DNA of 10,925 bases from Aquificota bacterium. GTDB taxonomy: Bacteria > Aquificota > Aquificia > Aquificales > Hydrogenothermaceae. Below are positions 1 through 5,662 of this stretch, in pieces. The number at the start of each line of letters is the position of its first letter. The stretch's first letter is position 1. The notes below the pieces were generated by a model. That model did not search any database, was not told where the DNA came from, and saw nothing but the letters and a program-made list of their open reading frames with translations. The DNA is taken from assembly GCA_013153295.1 (NCBI GenBank), contig JAADEV010000065.1:1-10925 (forward strand), in the 5' to 3' direction. Both the position numbers and the translations under genes were made by a program.

Positions 1-93
1 GGTTTCTCTCTCTTCAGCATTAGCAGATTTATAATAAAAATCATAATACACTTTCCCACTTATTTGCAATTTGGCATTAATAAAATACCCAGC
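1..93 (-). other. Porin-like open frame at left edge, no proper start (possible gene fragment)
   Basis: On the minus strand a frame is open from just after an in-frame TAG (94-96) to the window edge, 31 codons. It reads A-G-Y-F-I-N then AKLQISGKVYYDFYYK, then a short acidic stretch. This looks like the end of a signal peptide (I-N-A) followed by the first beta strand of a porin: alternating residues with many tyrosines. There is no ATG in this frame; TTG at 67-69 or GTG at 49-51 are the only plausible starts and would remove the signal peptide. The frame is offset by one base from, and overlaps the end of, the 77-700 gene. It could be a porin gene damaged by rearrangement, the result of a sequencing frameshift, or chance. 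A competing minus-strand ATG at 42-44 opens a short hydrophobic frame that also runs off the edge. Confidence 0.3.
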
Positions 94-700
94 CTAAGTT
101 AAGTCCAAGTCCATAGTTGTAAAGTGTGTTTTCCGTTGATGCGTCTGAGTTTGATACTGTAAACCTACCTTCTACACCTGCATAAAACCTTTTCCAAAAC
201 TCTTTGTTTACAGAAAACTGTATACCTTTACCTGTAAAAATCTCCCCGCCACTGGCAAATGTAGTTCCACCATCGTTGTCTATTTTTGTTAAAACAAACT
301 TTAACTTAAATATAAACCCGTCTAAATCCCTGTAAAGTATACCTGTGAATAAATCCCCCATACTAAGGGACATATAGTTTCCATCTGGATACCTGTTGGT
401 AATAAGGTGTGGTTTGTTTAAAATCCATCTACCTTCTATACCGTTTATAAAATACAAATCTACAGTTATTCTGTAGCCGAACCCTACCCCACCTTTTAGG
501 GCTATATACCCGTCCCCTTTAGACAGCCCTTTAAAGTTTTCCTTTAGATAACCACCTTCTAAACCTGTAAATATATCAAACAGAAATCTACTGTATCTGT
601 ATTTATACTTGTGGCTTTTAAACACTATCCTATAATCAGCTGTATAACCTACAGAAGAAAAGATAAACAAAACTAAAATTAGATAAATAAGCCTTTTCAT
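77..700 (-). CDS. Putative outer-membrane beta-barrel protein, unrecognised family
   Basis: I do not recognise the family. The 207-residue product starts with a clear Sec signal peptide (basic MKR, a hydrophobic core to about residue 16, likely cleavage after Y-T-A near residue 21). The mature part has no transmembrane helix but many short alternating strands rich in Gly, Tyr and Phe (for example GYIALKGGVGFGYRI), and it ends L-G-W-V-F-Y. A C-terminal aromatic residue on a final strand is typical of outer-membrane barrels recognised by the BamA machinery. At about 185 mature residues it could form a barrel of roughly eight strands (inference). There is no lipobox and no cysteine. The start follows a weak CAGGG-type ribosome site. 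It diverges from the DUF2914 gene at 810. Function unknown. Confidence 0.7.
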   Translation of the reverse strand: MKRLIYLILVLFIFSSVGYTADYRIVFKSHKYKYRYSRFLFDIFTGLEGGYLKENFKGLSKGDGYIALKGGVGFGYRITVDLYFINGIEGRWILNKPHLITNRYPDGNYMSLSMGDLFTGILYRDLDGFIFKLKFVLTKIDNDGGTTFASGGEIFTGKGIQFSVNKEFWKRFYAGVEGRFTVSNSDASTENTLYNYGLGLNLGWVFY

Positions 701-719
701 ACCTATTACCCTGTGGGGA

Positions 720-749
720 ATTTAAGATAATTTTAACCTTTTTTTTCAA
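720..749 (-). promoter_or_regulatory. Candidate promoter for the barrel-protein gene
   Basis: Read on the minus strand, a -35-like TTGAAA (744-749) lies 18 bases from a -10-like TTAAAT (720-725), about 20 bases before the start of the gene ending at 700. The match to the sigma-70 consensus is 5/6 and 4/6 in an AT-rich spacer, so chance is possible. On the plus strand a TAAAAT (762-767) could be the -10 of the 810 gene, but it has no convincing -35. Confidence 0.3.
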
Positions 750-809
750 CAATTTTCAGGCTAAAATGATACCTTTGGTAGGAGATTTAGGAGAAGGAGG
801 AGTTTTGAG

Positions 810-1199
810 ATGGTAAAAAGGGGGATATTTTTAATACTGTTTGTATTTTCCTTCGCCTTTGCCCAAACTGTATCTGTTGAGGATATGAAGTTTGCCGTAG
901 CTATTCAAGACAGGGAACCGATAGGTATATCTGACAAATTCCCACCTGATATTGGAAAGGTTTACTGCTGGACAAAGGTAAAGGCGTCCCAAGTGCCTAC
1001 TAAGATTTACCACGTTTGGTATTACAAAGGTAGGGAGATGGCAAGGGTTGAGTTAGGTATAACCTACCCTGTGTTTAGAACTTGGAGTTCTAAAAATATA
1101 CTTCCACAGTGGGTAGGTAAATGGACTGTTGTTGTGGAGGACGAAGAGGGAAACAAGGTGGCAGAAAAGAGTTTTGAGATTACCCCTGACTGGAAATAA
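810..1199 (+). CDS. Secreted DUF2914 family protein
   Basis: The 129-residue product has a cleavable signal peptide (MVKRG, hydrophobic core, cleavage probably after F-A-F-A near residue 18) followed by one DUF2914 domain. The signature visible is K-V-Y-C-W-T near residue 50, then an H-V-W-Y-Y-K-G turn, R-T-W-S-S-K near 91-96, and a closing G-K-W-T-V-V-V-E-D-E-x-G strand with a K-S-F-E-I end, all as in that family. The domain has no assigned biochemical function; a periplasmic all-beta fold is expected. Here it stands alone, without the extra membrane segments some homologues carry. The start has a strong purine-rich ribosome site (GGAGAAGGAGG). Its stop codon directly abuts the stop codon of the convergent gene at 1200. 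Confidence 0.85.
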   Translation: MVKRGIFLILFVFSFAFAQTVSVEDMKFAVAIQDREPIGISDKFPPDIGKVYCWTKVKASQVPTKIYHVWYYKGREMARVELGITYPVFRTWSSKNILPQWVGKWTVVVEDEEGNKVAEKSFEITPDWK

Positions 1200-2321
1200 T
1201 CAGCCCTCTTCCTCTGGGGTATCCTGCCCACTTGGGATACCCTCTACCAACTCCCTCATTAAATCCTTAACAGAAACAAGCCTTTTAATCCTGTAGCCGT
1301 TAGAACCGCTGAAAAACAGCCCTGTTTCCCTTCTACCTAAGTAGGCGTCTCCAAGTCTATCAGCTATACAGAAACCTACCTTTTTTGCTTCCTCTCCGTG
1401 GTTGCAGGGAACAACACAGTTTGAGATACATTTTATTTCTGGGGCTGTTCCCCTTTCTATATCTTTTATTAACTGTGTTATTATTCCCCTTGCAGGGTAT
1501 CCAACAGGGGATTTTATTAGGACAATATCCTCTTTTTTTGCCTCTATAATAACCTTTTTAAACTCGTCTGAGGCATCACATTCGTGTGTGCCAACAAACC
1601 TTGTTCCCATCTGGACACCAGCCGCCCCTAAGCTAAGGAAGTATTCTATATCCTTTTTGTCCCATATTCCCCCTGCGGCTATAACGGGGAAATCTCCCCA
1701 TTTGTCCCTTTCTTCTATTACCTCTGGGACAATCCTTTCAAGCTGGAATTCAGGTTTAAAACAGTCCTCGTATGGTATACCTTGGTGTCCACCGGATTTT
1801 GGACCTTCCACAACAACCGCATCAGGTAATCTGTTGTATTTCTTTTTCCAATGTTTACATATAATCCTTAAAGCCCTTGCAGAGGACACTATCGGAACAA
1901 GTGCCACATCTTCTTCTGGGGCAAACTTTGGTAGTGTTAAAGGTAATCCTGCCCCTACAATAAGGATGTTTGCCCCACCTTCAACTGCGTCCCTTACAAC
2001 CCTGCCAAAATCTGTAATGGCGTAAAGTATATTAACACCTATTACTGCATTTTCTCCGCCGGCTATCTCTTTAGCGTCCCTTATAATCCTCTGTAAAGCC
2101 TCCCTGTTGTGTATATACTTACTGCCTACAGGACGCCCATCTATTAGCTTTACATAGTTAGGGTATCTGTATCCTGTTCCAACAGATGAGACTACACCTA
2201 AGCCACCGTGTTTACTTACACTACCGGCTAAGTTTTCCCAAGAGATACCAACTCCCATACCCCCCTGTATAATGGGATACTGTATCTCATACTTTCCTAT
2301 TCTAAGTGGTGGTAATCCCAT
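1200..2321 (-). CDS. FMN-dependent nitronate monooxygenase / FabK-family oxidoreductase
   Basis: This is a TIM-barrel flavoenzyme of the 2-nitropropane dioxygenase family, which includes nitronate monooxygenases and the enoyl-ACP reductase FabK. Visible motifs are P-I-I-Q-G-G-M-G at residues 16-23, K-S-G-G-H-Q-G with His179 (the conserved catalytic or FMN-side histidine region), A-A-G-G-I-W at 215-220 and G-A-A-G-V-Q-M-G-T-R-F at 232-242 (FMN phosphate binding). At 373 residues it is longer than FabK (about 310-320). The extra C-terminal part carries four cysteines, C298-x3-C302-x3-C306-x11-C318, and then G-L-F-F-S-G-S-N-G-Y-R, a pattern of a broader prokaryotic subfamily. The real substrate cannot be told from sequence; detoxification of nitronates and a fatty-acid role are both possible. 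It starts three bases after the stop of the gene at 2325, with a GAGGAG ribosome site inside that gene, so the two are co-transcribed. Confidence 0.85.
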   Translation of the reverse strand: MGLPPLRIGKYEIQYPIIQGGMGVGISWENLAGSVSKHGGLGVVSSVGTGYRYPNYVKLIDGRPVGSKYIHNREALQRIIRDAKEIAGGENAVIGVNILYAITDFGRVVRDAVEGGANILIVGAGLPLTLPKFAPEEDVALVPIVSSARALRIICKHWKKKYNRLPDAVVVEGPKSGGHQGIPYEDCFKPEFQLERIVPEVIEERDKWGDFPVIAAGGIWDKKDIEYFLSLGAAGVQMGTRFVGTHECDASDEFKKVIIEAKKEDIVLIKSPVGYPARGIITQLIKDIERGTAPEIKCISNCVVPCNHGEEAKKVGFCIADRLGDAYLGRRETGLFFSGSNGYRIKRLVSVKDLMRELVEGIPSGQDTPEEEG

Positions 2322-2324
2322 TTT

Positions 2325-2723
2325 TTATTTCTCCTCTTGTGGAAGTATATTTTTTGCCTTCATTGTTTTTTCAAGGGAACCATAAACTTGAGGCTCACCA
2401 GCCCTAAAAGCTAACAGGTCTATAACAACCCTACCATCTGGGTGGAAGTATCCTTTACCTATAAAGTCCGCTATGTATGTTCCCGGGCGTCTTTTATGCA
2501 GGTATGCAATTACTCCCCTAACCCCAACTTCCTTTTTGTCGTTTGTTTTGTATATAAAATCAAGCCCTAAAATCTCTTTTACAGCAAAATTCCCAAGTAT
2601 GTAATCCCTGATACCCTCAGATATTTTCTGGTCTATAGACAGGTTCTCTAACTTTTTAAAACCCTTTTCACCCTTCTGGGAAGCTGTTTGATTACCCGGC
2701 TGAAACTTTATAATTTTACCCAT
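2325..2723 (-). CDS. Hypothetical protein, first gene of the nitronate-monooxygenase operon
   Basis: I do not recognise this 132-residue protein. It has no signal peptide, no membrane segment and no cysteine. The first 30 residues are polar and basic and probably disordered. Residues about 30-125 look like a compact alpha/beta domain, with hydrophobic strands such as G-V-R-G-V-I-A-Y-L and R-V-V-I-D-L-L-A-F, and two Gly/Pro-rich turns (K-R-R-P-G-T-Y and F-H-P-D-G-R). It is probably cytoplasmic. The start has a GGTGG ribosome site and lies about 28 bases after a well-formed -10 box. The three-base gap to the flavoenzyme gene suggests linked function, but nothing visible defines it. Confidence 0.75.
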   Translation of the reverse strand: MGKIIKFQPGNQTASQKGEKGFKKLENLSIDQKISEGIRDYILGNFAVKEILGLDFIYKTNDKKEVGVRGVIAYLHKRRPGTYIADFIGKGYFHPDGRVVIDLLAFRAGEPQVYGSLEKTMKAKNILPQEEK

Positions 2724-2741
2724 CTAACCACCGTAAAAAGT

Positions 2742-2769
2742 TTTAAACAAATTATACAACATCTATAAT
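2742..2769 (+). promoter_or_regulatory. Candidate promoter for the proA-panB-tsaC operon
   Basis: TTTAAA (2742-2747, 4/6 to the -35 consensus), a 16-base spacer, then a perfect TATAAT (2764-2769). Transcription would start near 2776, leaving a leader of about 30 bases with a GGAGG ribosome site. It occupies the same DNA as the minus-strand promoter. Confidence 0.5.
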
Positions 2770-2778
2770 AATTGTTAA
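2751..2778 (-). promoter_or_regulatory. Sigma-70-type promoter for the 2325-2723 / 1200-2321 operon
   Basis: On the minus strand TTAACA (2773-2778) is followed after 16 bases by a perfect TATAAT (2751-2756). Transcription would begin near 2744, about 20 bases before the start codon. This is the best promoter match in the window, and it is interleaved with the divergent proA promoter. Confidence 0.6.
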
Positions 2779-2805
2779 GAACACCTTAAAACTGGAGGTA
2801 AAAAT

Positions 2806-4152
2806 ATGGATATGTATACATACGCAGTTGAGCTTTCTAAAAAAGCAAAAGCCTCACAGCAGAAACTAAGAAAGATTAACACCCAGATAAAAAATGACAC
2901 ACTGTTAAAGGCGGCAGAGCTTATAGAGAAAAGGAAGGAAGAAATTATAAAAGCAAACCAGCTGGATTTGGAAAAGGCAAGGGAAAAGGGTATTTCCAAA
3001 GCTATGCTGGACAGATTAGAGCTTAACGAAAAAAGGATAAAAGGAATGGTGCAGGTTTTAAAAGATGTTGCCTCCCTACCTGACCCAGTAGGACAGGTTA
3101 TCTCTATGTGGACAAGACCAAACGGGCTAAAGGTTGGCAGAATGAGGGTTCCCCTTGGGAGTATCCTTATTATATACGAAGCCAGACCTAATGTTACCAT
3201 TGAAGCGGCGGCGTTATGTATGAAATCCTCAAACGCAGTTATACTAAAAGGTGGAAGTGAAACCATAAACTCAAACAGAATTTTAGTTGATATACTTAAA
3301 GAAGCATCAAGGGAAACTGGATTTCCACAGGAAGCAATACAGTTTGTAGACACCACAGATAGGGAGGTTGTAAACCACCTTTTACAGCTTGACCAGTATA
3401 TAGATGTGGTTATACCAAGGGGTGGGGAAGGTTTAATTAGAGCAGTAGCGGAAAAATCAAAAATACCTGTAATAAAACATTACAAAGGTGTGTGTAATCT
3501 GTATGTGGACAGTGAAGCTGATATGGAAAAAGCCCTTAATATATCCTTTAATGCAAAGGTGCAAAGACCATCTGTATGTAATGCAATAGAAAACTTAGTG
3601 GTTCATAAAGACATTGCTGAGAAGTTCCTACCGGAAATAGCCTACTACTACGGTAAGGCAGGGGTGGAAATGAGATGTGATGAAAGGGCTTTGGAAATAC
3701 TACAAAACAATCCAAAGGCAAAAAACACAAAGGTAATCCCTGCCACAGAGGAGGACTACTACGAAGAGTTTTTAGACCTAATTATAGCTGTAAAAGTGGT
3801 GGACAGCCTTGATGAAGCTATAGATTTTATACATAAATACGGTTCAAACCACTCTGAGGCAATAATAACCGAAAACTACACAAAGGGAATGAGATTTATA
3901 AATGAGGTTGACAGTTCAGCTGTTTATATAAACGCATCAACAAGGTTTACAGACGGAAACGAGTTTGGGTTAGGGGCTGAAATGGGAATATCAACAGACA
4001 AGATACACGCAAGGGGACCAATGGGATTGGAAGAGCTTACAATACCAAAATTTATAATCTTTGGAAACGGGCAGATAAGGGATAACTTCGGCATACCAAA
4101 AGATGAAGACCAAAATATAAACATAAACAAAGAAGCCTGTGAGCTAAAGTGA
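2806..4152 (+). CDS. proA: Gamma-glutamyl phosphate reductase
   Basis: This enzyme reduces gamma-glutamyl phosphate with NADPH to glutamate-5-semialdehyde, the second step of proline synthesis in the cytoplasm. It is an aldehyde-dehydrogenase-fold protein. The catalytic cysteine is C258 in Q-R-P-S-V-C-N-A, the family hallmark. The cofactor region includes V-P-L-G-S-I-L-I-I-Y-E-A-R-P-N-V (115-130) and the L-K-G-G-S-E stretch (147-152). Near the end, the conserved R-F-T-D-G-x-E-F-G-L-G-A-E-M-G-I-S-T run is intact. At 448 residues it is slightly longer than the usual 415-430 because of a polar Asn/Lys/Glu-rich C-terminal tail. GGAGGT six bases upstream supports this ATG. It heads an operon with panB and tsaC; proB, which makes its substrate, is not in the window. 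Confidence 0.96.
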   Translation: MDMYTYAVELSKKAKASQQKLRKINTQIKNDTLLKAAELIEKRKEEIIKANQLDLEKAREKGISKAMLDRLELNEKRIKGMVQVLKDVASLPDPVGQVISMWTRPNGLKVGRMRVPLGSILIIYEARPNVTIEAAALCMKSSNAVILKGGSETINSNRILVDILKEASRETGFPQEAIQFVDTTDREVVNHLLQLDQYIDVVIPRGGEGLIRAVAEKSKIPVIKHYKGVCNLYVDSEADMEKALNISFNAKVQRPSVCNAIENLVVHKDIAEKFLPEIAYYYGKAGVEMRCDERALEILQNNPKAKNTKVIPATEEDYYEEFLDLIIAVKVVDSLDEAIDFIHKYGSNHSEAIITENYTKGMRFINEVDSSAVYINASTRFTDGNEFGLGAEMGISTDKIHARGPMGLEELTIPKFIIFGNGQIRDNFGIPKDEDQNININKEACELK

Positions 4153-4156
4153 GGTG
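4151..4156 (+). promoter_or_regulatory. Ribosome binding site that sets the panB start
   Basis: GAGGTG overlaps the proA stop codon and lies four bases before ATG 4161. It argues for that ATG rather than the in-frame GTG at 4149, which would overlap the proA stop and has no comparable site. Confidence 0.65.
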
Positions 4157-4160
4157 TGTT

Positions 4161-4952
4161 ATGAAAACAATACTTGATTTCCTAAAAGCTAAAGAAGAAG
4201 GAAAAAAGATAACTATGGTCTCAACCTACGACTACTGGTCTGCCCGTATATGTGAAGAGGCAGGGGTGGACTGTATACTGGTTGGGGACAGTCTTGGAAT
4301 GGTTGTGCAAGGACTTGAAACAACCTTACCTGTATCCCTTGAAGAGATGATATACCACAGCAAAGCGGTTAGAAGGGGAGCAAAGGACACATTTATTGTG
4401 GTTGATATGCCCTTTTTAACATACCAAGTATCTGTGGAAGACGCAGTAGCAAACGCAGGTAGAATACTAAAAGAAACAGGGGCAAACGCAGTAAAAATAG
4501 AAGGTGGTGAAGAGGTAGCCACGGTGGTAAAAAAACTGGTATCAGCAGGTATACCTGTAATGGGACATATAGGATTAACCCCCCAGTCTGTCCACGCCTT
4601 AGGGGGCTACAGGGTGCAAGGTAGAACACACGAAGAACAGAAAAGGATAATAAAGGACGCAAAAATACTGGAGCAGTCTGGAGTTTTTGCTGTAGTGCTT
4701 GAAGCGGTGCCATCTAAACTGGCAAAGGAGATAACAGAGTTTTTAGAAGTCCCTACAATAGGAATTGGGGCAGGGAAGTATACAGACGGTCAGGTGCTTG
4801 TGTTCCACGATTTACTTGGATTTTTTGATAAATCACCGAAGTTTGTAAAAAGGTATTTAGAAGGGAAAAAGCTATTTTTACAGGCTTTAGAAAAATTTAA
4901 AGAAGAGGTAGAGAACCAGCAGTTCCCAGACGAAGAGCATACATATGGCTAA
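4161..4952 (+). CDS. panB: 3-methyl-2-oxobutanoate hydroxymethyltransferase
   Basis: PanB transfers a hydroxymethyl group from 5,10-methylene-tetrahydrofolate to alpha-ketoisovalerate to make ketopantoate, the first committed step of pantothenate and CoA synthesis. With the start at ATG 4161 it has 263 residues, the usual family length. The metal and substrate residues sit where known enzymes have them: D43 in V-G-D-S-L-G-M, D82 in V-V-D-M-P-F, K112 and E114 in V-K-I-E-G-G, and the catalytic base E181 in V-L-E-A-V-P. The G-H-I-G-L-T-P-Q and G-I-G-A-G motifs are intact. An in-frame GTG at 4149 would add four residues, but the ribosome site favours ATG 4161. It begins nine bases after the proA stop codon and overlaps the next gene by eight bases, so translational coupling is likely. 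Confidence 0.96.
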   Translation: MKTILDFLKAKEEGKKITMVSTYDYWSARICEEAGVDCILVGDSLGMVVQGLETTLPVSLEEMIYHSKAVRRGAKDTFIVVDMPFLTYQVSVEDAVANAGRILKETGANAVKIEGGEEVATVVKKLVSAGIPVMGHIGLTPQSVHALGGYRVQGRTHEEQKRIIKDAKILEQSGVFAVVLEAVPSKLAKEITEFLEVPTIGIGAGKYTDGQVLVFHDLLGFFDKSPKFVKRYLEGKKLFLQALEKFKEEVENQQFPDEEHTYG

Positions 4953-5544
4953 ACTGTTTGAAAAGATAGAACAGGCAGGGGAGCTGTTAAAAAACGGGGG
5001 GATTGTTGCCTCCCCAACAGACACCTTATACGGTATACTTGGGGACAGCCTTAACCAATCTACAGTTGAAAGGATATACCAGATAAAAGGGAGAAACCCA
5101 AAAAAGCCGTTAATAATCCTAATCCCCTCTGTAGAATACCTGTCATACTTTGGTATCACACCATCACCACAGGAGGAAAAACTACTTAACACAAAAGGTA
5201 TAACAGTGGTAATAGATTTAAAAAACAAAGATAAATACCAGTATCTACACAGGGGGGTAGGAAGTTTAGCCTTTAGAATTCCAGACAAACAGGATTTAAT
5301 AAATCTTATGGAAAAGATACAAAAACCCCTTACAGCCCCAAGCTGTAATCCAGAAGGTAAGCCACCTGCAAAAAATGTTGAAGAAGCTATAAAATACTTT
5401 GGGGAAAGTATTGACGGTTATGTTAAAAGCAACACCAAACTACAGGGAAAACCGTCAACACTGGTGAAGATTAAAGATAAACAGGTTATTATATTAAGGG
5501 AGGGAAAAACACCCCTTGAGGAAATATTGAAAATACTTGGTTAG
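4945..5544 (+). CDS. tsaC: Threonylcarbamoyl-AMP synthase (YrdC/Sua5 family)
   Basis: This enzyme makes threonylcarbamoyl-AMP from threonine, bicarbonate and ATP, the first step of the universal t6A37 tRNA modification. The 199-residue product is a single YrdC domain without the C-terminal Sua5 domain. Visible motifs are P-T-D-T-L-Y-G (24-30), I-K-G-R-N-P-x-K-P-L (47-56, nucleotide and phosphate binding), F-R-I-P (110-113), A-P-S-C-N-P-E-G (131-138, a variant of the family S-A-N-P-S-G), and P-S-T-L-V (170-174). The related YciO proteins share the fold, so YciO is the main alternative. The gene overlaps the end of panB by eight bases and lacks its own clear promoter. No hairpin terminator follows. 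Confidence 0.87.
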   Translation: MAKLFEKIEQAGELLKNGGIVASPTDTLYGILGDSLNQSTVERIYQIKGRNPKKPLIILIPSVEYLSYFGITPSPQEEKLLNTKGITVVIDLKNKDKYQYLHRGVGSLAFRIPDKQDLINLMEKIQKPLTAPSCNPEGKPPAKNVEEAIKYFGESIDGYVKSNTKLQGKPSTLVKIKDKQVIILREGKTPLEEILKILG

Positions 5545-5599
5545 TTATTGTTAACTTGGGAAGTTGAATTTAAACTTATTACTAATTAATGTAAATCAA
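5545..5599. promoter_or_regulatory. Inverted repeat upstream of sqr (possible operator)
   Basis: AACTT (5553-5557), a GGG spacer, and AAGTT (5561-5565) form a perfect five-base inverted repeat, about 35 bases upstream of the proposed -35 of sqr. An adjacent AT-rich stretch contains TTGAAT and AATCAAT half-site-like words. A regulator site for sulfide-responsive expression would fit this position, but the repeat is short enough to occur by chance. Confidence 0.2.
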
Positions 5600-5628
5600 T
5601 TTAAATAAGGAAAGAATAGGTTTATAAT
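5600..5628 (+). promoter_or_regulatory. Promoter for sqr and the 40-residue peptide gene
   Basis: TTTAAA (5600-5605), a 17-base spacer, then a perfect TATAAT (5623-5628). Transcription would start near 5635, leaving a short leader with GGAGG at 5651-5655, seven bases before the sqr ATG. The -35 matches only 4/6, so help from an activator is possible. Confidence 0.5.
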
Positions 5629-5662
5629 TTTTTACAAATACCAAAGTAATGGAGGACTTACT

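Noticed and set aside
766..816. A 16-codon upstream frame ending across the start of the DUF2914 gene
   Set aside because: It consists mostly of the purine-rich ribosome-binding region, has no ribosome site of its own, and overlaps a TAAAAT that may be a promoter element; chance is the simpler reading.
1402..2025. Long plus-strand open frame of 207 codons opposite the flavoenzyme gene
   Set aside because: It is antisense to a well-supported enzyme and its translation is Ser/Pro/Ile-rich without any recognisable domain, as expected for the complement of a real gene.
2775..3356. Minus-strand open frame of 193 codons opposite the start of proA
   Set aside because: It lies fully within and antisense to proA, with a Ser/Phe/Ile-rich shadow composition.
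5545..5662. FNR/CRP-type binding site upstream of sqr
   Set aside because: TTGA- and TCAA-like half sites exist but not at the correct spacing; the sequence is simply AT-rich.
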